A DNA stretch of 64,000 nt from JBMTVN01 sp046047235 (lineage in GTDB: Bacteria; Verrucomicrobiota; Verrucomicrobiia; Limisphaerales; JAHDYP01). A model generated the notes under the pieces. It searched no databases, was not told the DNA's origin, and was given only the letters and a program-made list of their open reading frames with translations. Positions within the stretch are counted from its first letter, which is position 1. The number at the start of each line of letters is the position of its first letter. Position numbers and translations under genes: made by a program. Location of the stretch: the NCBI GenBank assembly GCA_046047235.1, contig JBJOII010000004.1, positions 41,487-105,486 on the forward strand. The letters run 5' to 3'. Positions 17,737 through 26,717 of this stretch are shown in pieces.

Positions 17737-18864
17737 ATGATCGACTCCGCAGAACTCCGCATCCAGTGCGCCCAGAAAATCGAGGCCGCCATCGCTAACG
17801 TCGCCAATATGCAGGCCTTCGTCGGCCTCGATGGCTTCGTCGATGAAATCCTTCACGTCGTCGATAAACGCGAAAGCGCCGAGAACTACACCCGCATGCC
17901 CGCCATCCAGAACCTGGCGGACCGCCTCGCCGGAGCCGCAGGCAAAAGCACCAACGTCGAACTGGTGCCCGTCGTTACTAAACTCGGCGGTAACGGGCCC
18001 ATCATGTCCAATGCCCTCGCCAGCTTCGGACTCAAAGTCACCTACCTCGGCGTCCTCGGCTATCCCAACCTCCACCCCGTCTTCAGTGACTTCGCCAAAA
18101 TCGCCGACGTCCACAGCATCGCCGAACCCGGCCACACCGACGCCCTCGAATTCGAGGACGGCAAAGTCATGGTCGGCAAACACTCCTCACTCAAGGAAAT
18201 GAACTGGGCCAATATCCAGAAACGCTTCGGCCGCGACAAGTTCATCCAGAAAATGCAGGACTCCGCCTTCGTCGGCTTCGTCAACTGGACCATGCTCCCC
18301 TATATGAGCGATGTCTGGGAAGCCCTGCTCAAGGAAGTCTGCCCCCAACTGTCAGGCCCGCGCCGACGCATCTTCTTCGACCTCGCCGACCCGGAAAAAC
18401 GCACCACCGACGATATCCACCGCGCCCTCGACCTCATCTGCCAGTTCCAAAAGCACTTCGACGTCATCCTCGGCCTCAATGAAAAGGAGGCCAACGAAAT
18501 CGGTGAAGTGCTCGGCCTCGGCACCGGCGCCCATAGCCCCGAAACCATCATCCAACTCACCGCCGATATCGGCGCCAAGCTCCCCATCGAAACAGTCGTC
18601 GTCCACCCCACCAAGTACGCCATGGCCGCCACCGGTGGACAGGTCGACGCCGTCAAGGGCCTCTACACGGCCAAACCCAAAATCACCACCGGCGCCGGCG
18701 ACCACTTCAACGCCGGCTTCTGCCTCGGCAAACTCATCGGCCTCAATAACGCCGAAGCCGTCCTCACCGGGGTCACCACCAGCGGTTACTACGTGCGCAC
18801 CGCCCAAAGCCCCAACCTCCCCGCACTCGCCCAGCTCATGAGAGAATGGCCCAACCAAGCCTGA
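17737..18864 (+). CDS. PfkB-family carbohydrate/nucleoside kinase
   Basis: 375 residues. The ribokinase-fold signature is ITTGAGDHFNAGFCLG (residues ~316-331), where the Asp of GAGD is the catalytic base. There is an N-terminal substrate region with VGLDGFVDEI and KLGGNGPIMSNALASFG. The sugar or nucleoside phosphorylated cannot be named. It lies 44 nt after parB and 16 nt before def, so it may share a transcript with def. Confidence 0.88.
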   Translation: MIDSAELRIQCAQKIEAAIANVANMQAFVGLDGFVDEILHVVDKRESAENYTRMPAIQNLADRLAGAAGKSTNVELVPVVTKLGGNGPIMSNALASFGLKVTYLGVLGYPNLHPVFSDFAKIADVHSIAEPGHTDALEFEDGKVMVGKHSSLKEMNWANIQKRFGRDKFIQKMQDSAFVGFVNWTMLPYMSDVWEALLKEVCPQLSGPRRRIFFDLADPEKRTTDDIHRALDLICQFQKHFDVILGLNEKEANEIGEVLGLGTGAHSPETIIQLTADIGAKLPIETVVVHPTKYAMAATGGQVDAVKGLYTAKPKITTGAGDHFNAGFCLGKLIGLNNAEAVLTGVTTSGYYVRTAQSPNLPALAQLMREWPNQA

Positions 18865-18880
18865 GCCCCGCCAACACGAC

Positions 18881-19450
18881 ATGATCCTCCCCATCGTCCA
18901 ATACGGCCACCCCGTGCTCCGCCAAAAAGGCGAACGCATCGAGTCCATCACCCCCGAAATCACCAAACTGGTCGCCGACATGCTCGAAACCATGCGCGAT
19001 GCCGATGGTGTCGGCCTCGCCGCCCAGCAAATCGGCAAAGCCCTCCAACTCACGGTCATCGACGTCGCCGGCATCGAGGAACGCCCCTCCACCATGGAGA
19101 TCAACGGGAAATCTGTCGTCCCCGACAAATACATGCCCCTGATCCTCATCAACCCGGAGCTTCGCCTGTTCGGTGACCCGGCCGCCGGCCCCGAAGGCTG
19201 CCTCAGCTTCCCCGAAATCTACGGCGATATCACCCGCCCCGTCTCAGCCGAGGTCCGCGGCCTCAACGACAAAGGCGAACCCCTCCACTTCACCTGCGGC
19301 GGCCTGCTCGCCCGCGCCGTCCAGCATGAATATGATCACCTCCAGGGCATCCTCTTCATCGACCGCATGAGCCGCGAAGTGAAACGCAAACTCCAGCCCG
19401 AACTCGATGCCATGCAGGCCCAAACCAAGGCCCAGCTCGGGAAAACCTAG
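18881..19450 (+). CDS. def: Peptide deformylase
   Basis: 189 residues with all three motifs: GVGLAAQQ (43-50), EGCLSFPE (105-112) with the metal Cys, and QHEYDH (148-153) with the HExxH metal ligands and catalytic Glu. It removes the formyl group from nascent polypeptides. fmt, its common neighbour, is absent. Confidence 0.96.
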   Translation: MILPIVQYGHPVLRQKGERIESITPEITKLVADMLETMRDADGVGLAAQQIGKALQLTVIDVAGIEERPSTMEINGKSVVPDKYMPLILINPELRLFGDPAAGPEGCLSFPEIYGDITRPVSAEVRGLNDKGEPLHFTCGGLLARAVQHEYDHLQGILFIDRMSREVKRKLQPELDAMQAQTKAQLGKT

Positions 19451-19802
19451 GAGCCGCCTCCCCATCCGCTTGCCCCCCAAAACAACGACTCAAGCTCCTT
19501 CTTGCCGTGCTCGCCCGCACCGAGCGCGAGGTAACTGAACAACAACCTGTGTGTCGTCCGCAGCTCATTCCACCCACCTCGCGCACCACCCAAATCCAAG
19601 TCCCTATCACTGTCGAAATCCGGATCGAAAGCTGAAGTTGGCCGTTCGCGGTTAGCAGTGTGCAGAAGTCCCCCCTTAGCCCAACGCTCCACCTCCAACA
19701 GCCTACGGCTAAATGTAAACGCCCCTCCTCCTTCCTCCCTGCCCTCCTGGCAGGACTACGGCCGGCAAGCAGCCCTCAGCCCTCAGCCCTTCCCGCTTGG
19801 CG
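19451..19802. other. 352-nt interval between convergent def and rpoN with a heptamer array
   Basis: No convincing gene. A minus-strand frame (19447-19698) encodes DPDFDSDRDLDLGG and further sequence without a start context, possibly the remains of a small gene. Positions 19764-19802 hold three CTGAGGG units and one AAGCGGG-like unit on the minus strand, ending at the rpoN stop; they belong to the same family as the array after rsmD. Confidence 0.6.
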
Positions 19803-21296
19803 CTAATACCGTCTCCGCAAATGCGACGGCAGAATGTTCAGCTCACCGCGATACTTCGCCACCGTCCGGCGCGCAATCTTCACGCCCTTGGCCGTAATCA
19901 ACTTCACCAGCTCCTCATCGGATAATGGCTTGCCCGCATCCTCGGCCCGGATCAGGTCCGCCAGCATGTCCTTCACACTCGTGTTGGAAATGTTCTGGCC
20001 ATCAGAAGACTGCAAACCCGAGGTGAAGAAATACTTCATCTCAAACAACCCCTGCGGCGTCTCCATATACTTGCCCGACACCGCACGGCTCACGGTAGTC
20101 TCGTGCACCCCCACCACCTCCGCCACCTGTACCATCGTCAAGGGCTTCAAGTGAGCCACTCCCTTCTCCATGAAATCCCGCTGCCGGCTGACAATCTCCT
20201 TCGCAATGTTCAAGATCGTCTCCTGCCGCTGGTGCAGGCTCTTGATCAGGAACTTGCCCGCCCGAATCTTCTCGCGAATGTACTCACGCACCTCCTGCGT
20301 GCTGTCCCCCTGCGCCATCAAATCCTTGTAAAGATTGCTGATCCGTAACCGCGGAATGTGGTCGTTGGCCGTGCTCACCACAAATTCATCCCCGTCCTGC
20401 GTCACAAAGACCTCCGGACTCACATACTGGTTGTGGTCCGGCAAAAACATCCGGCCCGGCCGCGGATCCAACAACCCGATCTTCTGGAACGCATCCTGCA
20501 CCTGCTCGACAGAGCTCCCCAGCTTGCGCGCCATCTCCGGTATCCGACGCTTGCCCACCGCATCCATGCAGTCCCTGATCATCCGATATTCCAAGGTCCA
20601 AGCCTGCTCCTTCCGCTCCAACTGCAGCATCAAACACTCACGTAAATCGCGCGCCGCCACCCCCGCCGGCTGAAAGGACTGCACCACTTTCAAAACTTCC
20701 TCCAACTTCACCAACGGCACTCCCGTCGTCGCCGACAACTCCTCCAACGACACAGAAAGATACCCGTAGTCGTCCACGTTCCCAATCAACAGCTCAGCCA
20801 CCTGCTGGTCACTCTCCTCCAGCTCGGAAAGCCGCATCTGCTCCAGCAAATTCTCCTGCAAGGAAGAATCCGCCACCAGGGAGTCGAACATATACTGCCG
20901 CTTCTCGTCCTCATCCTCGCGGCTCCGTAAAGGAACATTCGTCTGCGCAAAATGATCGCGCCACTCCTGATCCATCTGCAGTAACTTGTCGAACTCAGCC
21001 TGAAAATCGTCCACCGGCCCTTCAGTCGGCTTCTCCGTCGCCGGATCAAAATTCACATCCGACGGCGGCTCAGCCGGATCGACCGGATTCATGATGGTCT
21101 CACCCTCGTCCGTCTCACGCTGATGCGATTCGTCGGCCGCAACCTCCTCCAAAACAGGGTTTTGGGCCATCTCATTGGCCACCAGCGCCTGTAACTCAAG
21201 CATCGGCGCCTGCAGCAACGCCAACGATTGCTGCAGCTGCGGCGCCAACACCTGCTGCAGCGCCATTCTGGGAACTAGTTGTAAACCCTGTGCCAC
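19803..21296 (-). CDS. rpoN: RNA polymerase sigma-54 factor
   Basis: About 497 residues from GTG 21296. That start gives VAQGLQLVPRMALQQVLAPQ, which lines up with the family's N-terminal Gln-rich activator-contact region; the frame is open to 21401 without conserved sequence. An acidic region II follows, then the core-binding and helix-turn-helix parts. The RpoN box (ARRTVAKYRGELNI, near the end) reads -24 promoters. A full set of domains suggests it is functional. It needs AAA+ activators, none of which are in this window. Confidence 0.95.
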   Translation of the reverse strand: MAQGLQLVPRMALQQVLAPQLQQSLALLQAPMLELQALVANEMAQNPVLEEVAADESHQRETDEGETIMNPVDPAEPPSDVNFDPATEKPTEGPVDDFQAEFDKLLQMDQEWRDHFAQTNVPLRSREDEDEKRQYMFDSLVADSSLQENLLEQMRLSELEESDQQVAELLIGNVDDYGYLSVSLEELSATTGVPLVKLEEVLKVVQSFQPAGVAARDLRECLMLQLERKEQAWTLEYRMIRDCMDAVGKRRIPEMARKLGSSVEQVQDAFQKIGLLDPRPGRMFLPDHNQYVSPEVFVTQDGDEFVVSTANDHIPRLRISNLYKDLMAQGDSTQEVREYIREKIRAGKFLIKSLHQRQETILNIAKEIVSRQRDFMEKGVAHLKPLTMVQVAEVVGVHETTVSRAVSGKYMETPQGLFEMKYFFTSGLQSSDGQNISNTSVKDMLADLIRAEDAGKPLSDEELVKLITAKGVKIARRTVAKYRGELNILPSHLRRRY

Positions 21297-21470
21297 GTTC
21301 GAGATAGTAATCGGGGACCTGTTCTGCTCAAGATCTTTTCGGCACGAAGTGTGCTTTACATTAGCACAAATCCGCTCGAGTTCCCCCGCCCCACCCTTCA
21401 CCCACCCTCCTACAGCAAAACCTCAGCCCATAGTTGCACTCACCCCCCAACGCCCCCTACCCTCTCGCCC

Positions 21471-22265
21471 GTGTCAGCTCGTTTCACCATCCTCGGCAGC
21501 GGTTCCGGAGGCAATTGCGCCTACCTCGAAACCGCAGAAACGCGCCTGCTCATCGATGCCGGCTTCAGCGGCCGCCAAATCCGCCAACGCCTCGCCAGTA
21601 TCGGCCGCACCCCCGAATCCCTCCACGGGATCCTCGTCACCCACGAGCATTCCGACCATATCATGGGCCTCGGCCCCATCGCCGGAAAACTCGGTATCCC
21701 CATCTACTGCAACCGCCTCACCGCCGAAGCCATCCACCGCCAAAGCAAAGTCCCCCTCACCTTCAGGCAATTCCAAACCGGCAGCACCTTCGACCTCGGC
21801 GATATCACCATCGATACGTTCTCCATCCCCCACGACGCCCAAGACCCCGTCGGATTCCTCCTCCGCACCGCCTCCGGCAACATCGGCTTCCTCACCGACC
21901 TCGGCCACGCCACCAAACTCGTCATCCAACGCGTCCGCCCCGCCCACGTCCTCGTCCTCGAAGCCAACCACGACCTCAAACTCCTCCAGGAAGATACCCG
22001 CCGACCTTGGGCCACCAAACAACGCATCCTCAGCCGACACGGCCACCTCTGTAATACCGCCGCTGCCGACGCCGCCACGGAAATCGTCAGTGCCGACCTC
22101 CGCAACGTCTACCTCGGCCACCTCAGCCGCGACTGCAACCGCCCCGAACTCGCCTACGCCGCCGTCGCCGAACGCCTCCAACAAATCGGCGCCAGCCACG
22201 TCACCGTCCATACCACCTCCCAGGAACACCCCTCGCCCAGCCTCCAGCTCGGCACAACCAGCTAA
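21471..22265 (+). CDS. MBL-fold hydrolase, WalJ/YycJ-like
   Basis: 264 residues from GTG 21471. It begins with FTILGSGSGGNCAYLE and has the metal motif THEHSDH (H58, H60, D62, H63), then IPHDAQDPVGF, LTDLGHA and EANHD, all typical of the WalJ family of predicted exo/phosphodiesterases. It is divergent from rpoN with ~175 nt between starts. Confidence 0.9.
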   Translation: MSARFTILGSGSGGNCAYLETAETRLLIDAGFSGRQIRQRLASIGRTPESLHGILVTHEHSDHIMGLGPIAGKLGIPIYCNRLTAEAIHRQSKVPLTFRQFQTGSTFDLGDITIDTFSIPHDAQDPVGFLLRTASGNIGFLTDLGHATKLVIQRVRPAHVLVLEANHDLKLLQEDTRRPWATKQRILSRHGHLCNTAAADAATEIVSADLRNVYLGHLSRDCNRPELAYAAVAERLQQIGASHVTVHTTSQEHPSPSLQLGTTS

Positions 22266-22425
22266 ATCGTGCGGCCAAACGGTCGCAGCGAATGCTCCCC
22301 CCCTGGCAATACCCGCATCTGGCCCGCCCCCACCAAATCCAAACCGGAATTCGTCCAAGTCCAACCCCGCCCCAGTATAAAATCCGCACCCAGCCCCTGA
22401 ACAAAAGCGGTGAGCTCACTTTCCG

Positions 22426-22563
22426 AAAATCGGTGTGTCCTGAACCCGCAGCAATGAGCAGGACCGTCGCCCCCCAGTCGTTGGTGGCATCAACACTCAC
22501 GCCCCTTTCGCGCAACTCCTGCAGCAAACCGGCCCTGCCGGGAGAGGCTGCGTAATGCAAATC
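22426..22563 (-). pseudogene. Ankyrin-repeat remnant
   Basis: On the minus strand, DLHYAASPGRAGLLQELRER then GVSVDATNDWGATVLLIAAGSGH follows the ankyrin consensus (LHxAAxxG...LLxxG, then VNAxDxxGxTxLxxAA). Only about one and a half repeats are left, with unrelated sequence on both sides and no start or export signal. It is read as the fragment of a lost ankyrin protein. Confidence 0.5.
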
Positions 22564-22689
22564 CACCACCACCCCAAACGCAAACTCAACCTCCCCAGCC
22601 ACCCCTGACTCCAGAGGCATGAAGGCAGGATATGACCCCAATAACTCCCACCCAGCATCAGCCCTGCCCGTGGAAAGCCCTAAACCCCT

Positions 22690-22725
22690 TACGGATTATA
22701 GGGACAGGTGTCCTGATAATCCGTT
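22690..22725. repeat. 36-bp dispersed palindrome, copy C
   Basis: The left arm ACGGATTATAGGGACA and the right arm TGTCCTGATAATCCGT pair with two mismatches around a central GG. Together with copy D at 22870 it brackets 144 bp of sequence without a recognised gene. Confidence 0.85.
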
Positions 22726-22869
22726 GATGCATTTCGATATCACGATTGCAGGTTGGGCGCCTGAAAGGGGGCTCGATACGCCCTCCATCCTATGGAGATC
22801 GACGATAATCGACCTGATTACGGCCTCCAGTAACCAGCATGGTCCCATCAGGATATGGTGATGGCGCAT

Positions 22870-22905
22870 TACAGATAAACGGGACACCTGTCCCCATAAT
22901 CCGTA
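22870..22905. repeat. 36-bp dispersed palindrome, copy D
   Basis: The right arm TGTCCCCATAATCCGTA is intact, while the left arm TACAGATAAACGGGACA carries several mismatches. The centre is CC. The whole interval 22266-22986 around copies C and D and the ankyrin remnant holds no other gene that I can support. Confidence 0.8.
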
Positions 22906-22986
22906 CCCCCCCACAAGGCCTGGAGCCTGTCGGCAACCTTTGCGAAAGAGGAATTAGGGCATGAGCATGGTGAAAGTGACCCGATG

Positions 22987-23340
22987 CTAGCCTGCCAGAC
23001 TACTGGCCAATCGCTCACAGTCCTGTGCCAGTCGGCGGCACCCGGCTGCCCACGCGAAGGATCGCTCCACCACCCATCGGCGCATTACCAGTACGAATGC
23101 CCTCTTGGCCTCATGGCGCTTCACGACCTCCAGCCTGAGTCCTTGCTCCGCGGCATCGACCGCTGGCCGTTCCTCCGTGCAACCCTGATTCACTTGGGTA
23201 AGCTCGACCTTCTAACCAATAGCCATCGGGACGGCCTGCACCAACTGCTCCACTGGCTCTCGATCCTGCTCATCAAATGTTGACAACGGTGCCGTAGAGA
23301 TTCCCCCCCGTCGATCCACCTCCCGTTTGCGGGGTTGTAA
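22987..23340 (-). pseudogene. Remnant of an IS5-family DDE transposase
   Basis: Conceptual translation on the minus strand gives FDEQDREPVEQLVQAVPMAIG, a TAG stop, KVELTQVNQGCTEERP, then RLEVVKRHEAKRAFVLVMRR and WVVERSFAWAAGCRRLAQDCE. This is the C-terminal half of an IS5-type transposase. The catalytic Asp expected in the D-Q-G-Y motif is Asn here, there is an in-frame stop at 23212-23214, and the N-terminal half is missing. The final Glu (VVERSFAW) is retained. No terminal inverted repeats were found. It is a dead insertion element. Confidence 0.8.
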
Positions 23341-23381
23341 GTCTGCACCCATAATAAGCCAATTTACGGGCATTCCCTGAG

Positions 23382-24809
23382 CTACCAAACGCCACTACCC
23401 AGATATTGATGAATCGCCTTGGCCGCTACCCGGCCGGCCCCCATCGCCAGGATCACCGTGGCGCCACCCGTGACAATGTCACCCCCGGCAAACACGCCGA
23501 CCTTGCTGGTCTTCAGGCTCTTCTCCTCCACCTGAATGTAACCGCGCGACGTGGTCTTCAGATCAGGAGTCGTGCTCTGCACCAACGGATTGCCCTTGTT
23601 CCCCACGGCAATGACTGCCACCTGCGCCGGCAGGATAAACTCTGAACCCTCCACTGCCACCGGACGACGTCGCCCCGACGCGTCAGGTTCGCCCAGTTCC
23701 ATCCGCACACACTTGGCACCAGTCAGCCATTGCCGTTCATCGCCCACAAACTCCACGGGATTGGTAAGCAGGCAGAACTGCACACCTTCTTCCTTGGCGT
23801 GCTTCACCTCCTCGATCCGCGCCGGCATTTCCGCCTCGGAACGCCGATACACCAGACTGGCCTTTTTGGCCCCCAGACGCACCGCCGTCCTGACCGCATC
23901 CATGGCGGTGTTCCCGCCACCCACCACCACAACATCCTTGCCCCGACAATCGTAGATCGGTTGGTCATACTCCTCCCGACTGGCCTTCATCAGGTTCACC
24001 CGGGTCAGGAACTCATTCGCGGAATACACTCCGCACAAGTTCTCCCCCGGGATATTGAGGAAGACCGGCAACCCTGCCCCCGTGGCAATGAACACGGCAT
24101 GGTAACCCTGCTCCTCCAGGAGCTCATCCACGGTCACAGTTCTCCCCACCACCACGTTGGTCTGAAAATCCACCCCCATGGCACGCATGTTCTCCACTTC
24201 CTCCCGCACAATGCTCTTGGGCAAACGAAACTCGGGAATGCCGTAAACCAACACCCCGCCAATCTCATGCAACGCCTCGAACACAGTCACCTCGTGTCCC
24301 TGCTGCACCAGGTCGCCGGCACAACTCAATGCCGCCGGACCACTCCCCACAATCGCCACTTTCTTGCCAGTCGCCGGCGCCCTCTTCGGCAACCCCACCT
24401 TCCCCACCCGCCGCTCGTAATCCGCCACGAACCGCTCCAGATAACCGATCGCCAGCGGCTCCCCGTTCTTGCCCAGAATACAACAACCCTCACACTGCTC
24501 TTCCTGTGGACACACCCGCCCAGTCACCGCAGGCAGCACGTTGTCCTCCCGGATCTTCGCCGCCGCACCCAGATAGTCCTCCGCCACCACCAGATCCACA
24601 AACTCCCGGATCTTCACCCCCACCGGACATCCATGGAAACAATGGTGCGTCTTGCAATTCAAACACCGCAACGCCTCCTGCTTGGCCAGCTCGCCGCTCA
24701 ACCCAAGGTTCACTTCCTTGAAGTTCGCGCTGCGCTTCCCCGCATCCTGCTCCGGCATGGCCTGCCGGTGAATCTGCATCCGCTCCTTGGGCTTCAGGGG
24801 ATTGTGCAT
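23382..24809 (-). CDS. NfnB/SudA-like NADPH oxidoreductase (GltD family)
   Basis: 475 residues. N-terminal cysteine-rich iron-sulfur segments CLNCKTHHCFHGCPVGVKI and CPQEEQCEGCCILG are followed by two dinucleotide folds: VAIVGSGPAALSCAGDL (FAD) and VVVVGGGNTAMDAVRTAVRL (NADPH). Length and layout match the large subunit of NfnAB (NADH-dependent reduced ferredoxin:NADP oxidoreductase), often annotated gltA. The partner flavoprotein is encoded 1 nt upstream, which favours NfnB over a glutamate synthase small subunit, as no glutamate synthase large subunit is present. Confidence 0.88.
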   Translation of the reverse strand: MHNPLKPKERMQIHRQAMPEQDAGKRSANFKEVNLGLSGELAKQEALRCLNCKTHHCFHGCPVGVKIREFVDLVVAEDYLGAAAKIREDNVLPAVTGRVCPQEEQCEGCCILGKNGEPLAIGYLERFVADYERRVGKVGLPKRAPATGKKVAIVGSGPAALSCAGDLVQQGHEVTVFEALHEIGGVLVYGIPEFRLPKSIVREEVENMRAMGVDFQTNVVVGRTVTVDELLEEQGYHAVFIATGAGLPVFLNIPGENLCGVYSANEFLTRVNLMKASREEYDQPIYDCRGKDVVVVGGGNTAMDAVRTAVRLGAKKASLVYRRSEAEMPARIEEVKHAKEEGVQFCLLTNPVEFVGDERQWLTGAKCVRMELGEPDASGRRRPVAVEGSEFILPAQVAVIAVGNKGNPLVQSTTPDLKTTSRGYIQVEEKSLKTSKVGVFAGGDIVTGGATVILAMGAGRVAAKAIHQYLGSGVW

Positions 24810-24810
24810 C

Positions 24811-25716
24811 TTAACGTCCCTCCTCCTTCAATCGCGCCGCCGCACTCTCCAACCGGCACTGCGCCACTTCCTCATCCTGATGCTCCTTGAAAGCTTCCAG
24901 CTTCCGGGCCTCCGCCTCGCGATACATCGCATTCCTCGCAATCAAAATCCCGAAGTCTACCTGATGCGCATCAAACTCCGGCCCGTCCACACAGGCAAAT
25001 TCACTCTTGCCCCCCACCACCACCCGACACCCGCCACACATCCCCGTGCCGTCCACCATGATTGGATTCAAGCTCACCATGGTCTTGATCCCATGCGGCC
25101 TCGTCACCTCCGCCACCGCCCGCATCATCGGTATCGGCCCGATCGCCAACACAAAGTCCGGCGGCGACGCCCCATCAATCAAGGCCTTCAGCTTGTCGGT
25201 CACAAAGCCCTTCTCGCCGTACGAACCGTCATCGGTCGTGATGTGCAGCTCGTCACTGATCTCCCTCAACTCCTCCTCCAAGATCACCAGCTCCTTGGTG
25301 CGCGCCCCCACAATCGATACCACAGTGTTCCCCGCCTCCTTCAAACCCCGCGCCGTCGGATACGCAATCGCCGTCCCCACGCCCCCACCAATCACCACCA
25401 CTCGCCCATACCGCTCAATCTCCGATGGCTTGCCCAACGGCCCCACCACATCCGCAATCCGGTCCCCCTTCTCCAGCTTGTTCAAAAGCTGCGTGGTCTT
25501 CCCGATCCCCTGAACAATAATCGTCACCGAACCCTCCACCGTCTCGGAATCCGCAATGGTGAGCGGTACCCGCTCCCCATGCTGGTGAACCCTGAGAATA
25601 ACAAACTGACCCGGCTTGCGCTTGCGGGCCACGAAAGGGGCCTGGATGCGGAATAACTTCACGTCCGGCGCCAGAAACCGCGCTTCAAGAATCGTATACA
25701 TGGCTTCCATAACCAC
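24811..25716 (-). CDS. NfnA/SudB-like ferredoxin-NAD(P)+ reductase subunit
   Basis: 301 residues. A FAD/NAD-binding reductase with VPLTIAD (FAD), VVVIGGGVGTAIAYP (nucleotide) and a C-terminal [2Fe-2S] motif GTGMCGGCRVVVGGKSEFAC. It is followed directly by the GltD-like subunit. In characterised NfnAB the pair couples NADH and reduced ferredoxin to NADP+ by electron bifurcation; SudAB is the sulfide dehydrogenase name for the same family. The exact activity here is not provable from sequence. Confidence 0.87.
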   Translation of the reverse strand: MVMEAMYTILEARFLAPDVKLFRIQAPFVARKRKPGQFVILRVHQHGERVPLTIADSETVEGSVTIIVQGIGKTTQLLNKLEKGDRIADVVGPLGKPSEIERYGRVVVIGGGVGTAIAYPTARGLKEAGNTVVSIVGARTKELVILEEELREISDELHITTDDGSYGEKGFVTDKLKALIDGASPPDFVLAIGPIPMMRAVAEVTRPHGIKTMVSLNPIMVDGTGMCGGCRVVVGGKSEFACVDGPEFDAHQVDFGILIARNAMYREAEARKLEAFKEHQDEEVAQCRLESAAARLKEEGR

Positions 25717-25892
25717 GCCTACGTGTCCGAAACCGGGTCCACGACATAAAAAACAATCTTTCCCGGTCGATACTACCGCAAGGCTTGATTATGGCCCCGA
25801 GACTAGAAAAGCCACCGCCCGGCTGCAAGCTCCGTCCCGCCTAAAACCCACACACACCCCGGTAACACACCACTCGCACTCACCAGCCTTCG

Positions 25893-26711
25893 ATGGTAAT
25901 GTCGACCCCAATGAGTAGCCGCCGCGCACTGCCAGCCGTCCTCACCATCGCCGGATCCGATAGCGGCGGCGGTGCAGGGATCCAGGCCGACCTCAAGACC
26001 TTCGCCGCCCTCGGTGTCCACGGCACCTGCGCCATCACCTGTATCACGGCCCAAAACCCTAAAGAGGTCACCGCCATCCAGGGCGCAACCCCCAACCTCG
26101 TCCAGGCCCAGATCCTGACAGTCCTCGAGGAACTCCCCCCGGCCGCCATCAAGACCGGCATGCTCTACTCCAATGCCATCATCCGCGCCGTCGCCGACGC
26201 CCTCAAAGACCATACCCTCCCCCCAATGGTCGTCGACCCCGTCATGGTCGCCACCAGCGGAGCCTGCCTCCTCAAACCCAACGCCATCAGGACCCTCACG
26301 GAACTCCTCTTCCCCCTCGCCACGCTCATCACCCCCAACCGCGACGAAGCCGCTCTCCTCCTCCAACGCGAACTCAACGAAGTCGAAGACCTCCGTCAGG
26401 CCGCGCGCGACCTCCACGCCCGCTTCGGTTGCGCCGTCCTGGTCAAAGGCGGACACCTCAAAGGCCTGAAATCAGCCATCGACTGCCTCTACTCCCCCAA
26501 AGCCGAACTCCTCATCGAAGCCCCCTTCATCCGCGGTATCCATACTCACGGCACCGGCTGCACCACCGCCGCAGCCATCGCAGCATTCCTCGCCCAAGGC
26601 CAGTCCCTTGCAAAAGCCGTAGAAAACGCCAAGAACTACGTGTCACGCGCCATAGCCCAAAGCCGGCGCGTCTGCGGTCATGATGTCCTGGGCTTCATGC
26701 CCAATTCATAG
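25893..26711 (+). CDS. thiD: Hydroxymethylpyrimidine/phosphomethylpyrimidine kinase
   Basis: 272 residues. It has the ribokinase-like ThiD signature TIAGSDSGGGAGIQADLKTF, KTGML, and the anion-hole motif GTGCTTAAAIAAFLAQG near the C-terminus. It phosphorylates HMP and HMP-P in thiamine synthesis. Starts at 25899 and 25911 are also possible; none has a clear ribosome site. No TPP riboswitch was seen upstream and no other thi gene is near. Confidence 0.93.
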   Translation: MVMSTPMSSRRALPAVLTIAGSDSGGGAGIQADLKTFAALGVHGTCAITCITAQNPKEVTAIQGATPNLVQAQILTVLEELPPAAIKTGMLYSNAIIRAVADALKDHTLPPMVVDPVMVATSGACLLKPNAIRTLTELLFPLATLITPNRDEAALLLQRELNEVEDLRQAARDLHARFGCAVLVKGGHLKGLKSAIDCLYSPKAELLIEAPFIRGIHTHGTGCTTAAAIAAFLAQGQSLAKAVENAKNYVSRAIAQSRRVCGHDVLGFMPNS

Positions 26712-26717
26712 CTCCCC

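Noticed and set aside
21297..21470. Sigma-54 type -24/-12 promoter between rpoN and the WalJ-like gene
   Set aside because: No TGGCAC-N5-TTGC match was found; GGCACGAAGTGTGC is only a weak resemblance.
25717..25892. TPP riboswitch upstream of thiD
   Set aside because: The THI-box consensus (CUGAGA and the matching downstream part) was not found.
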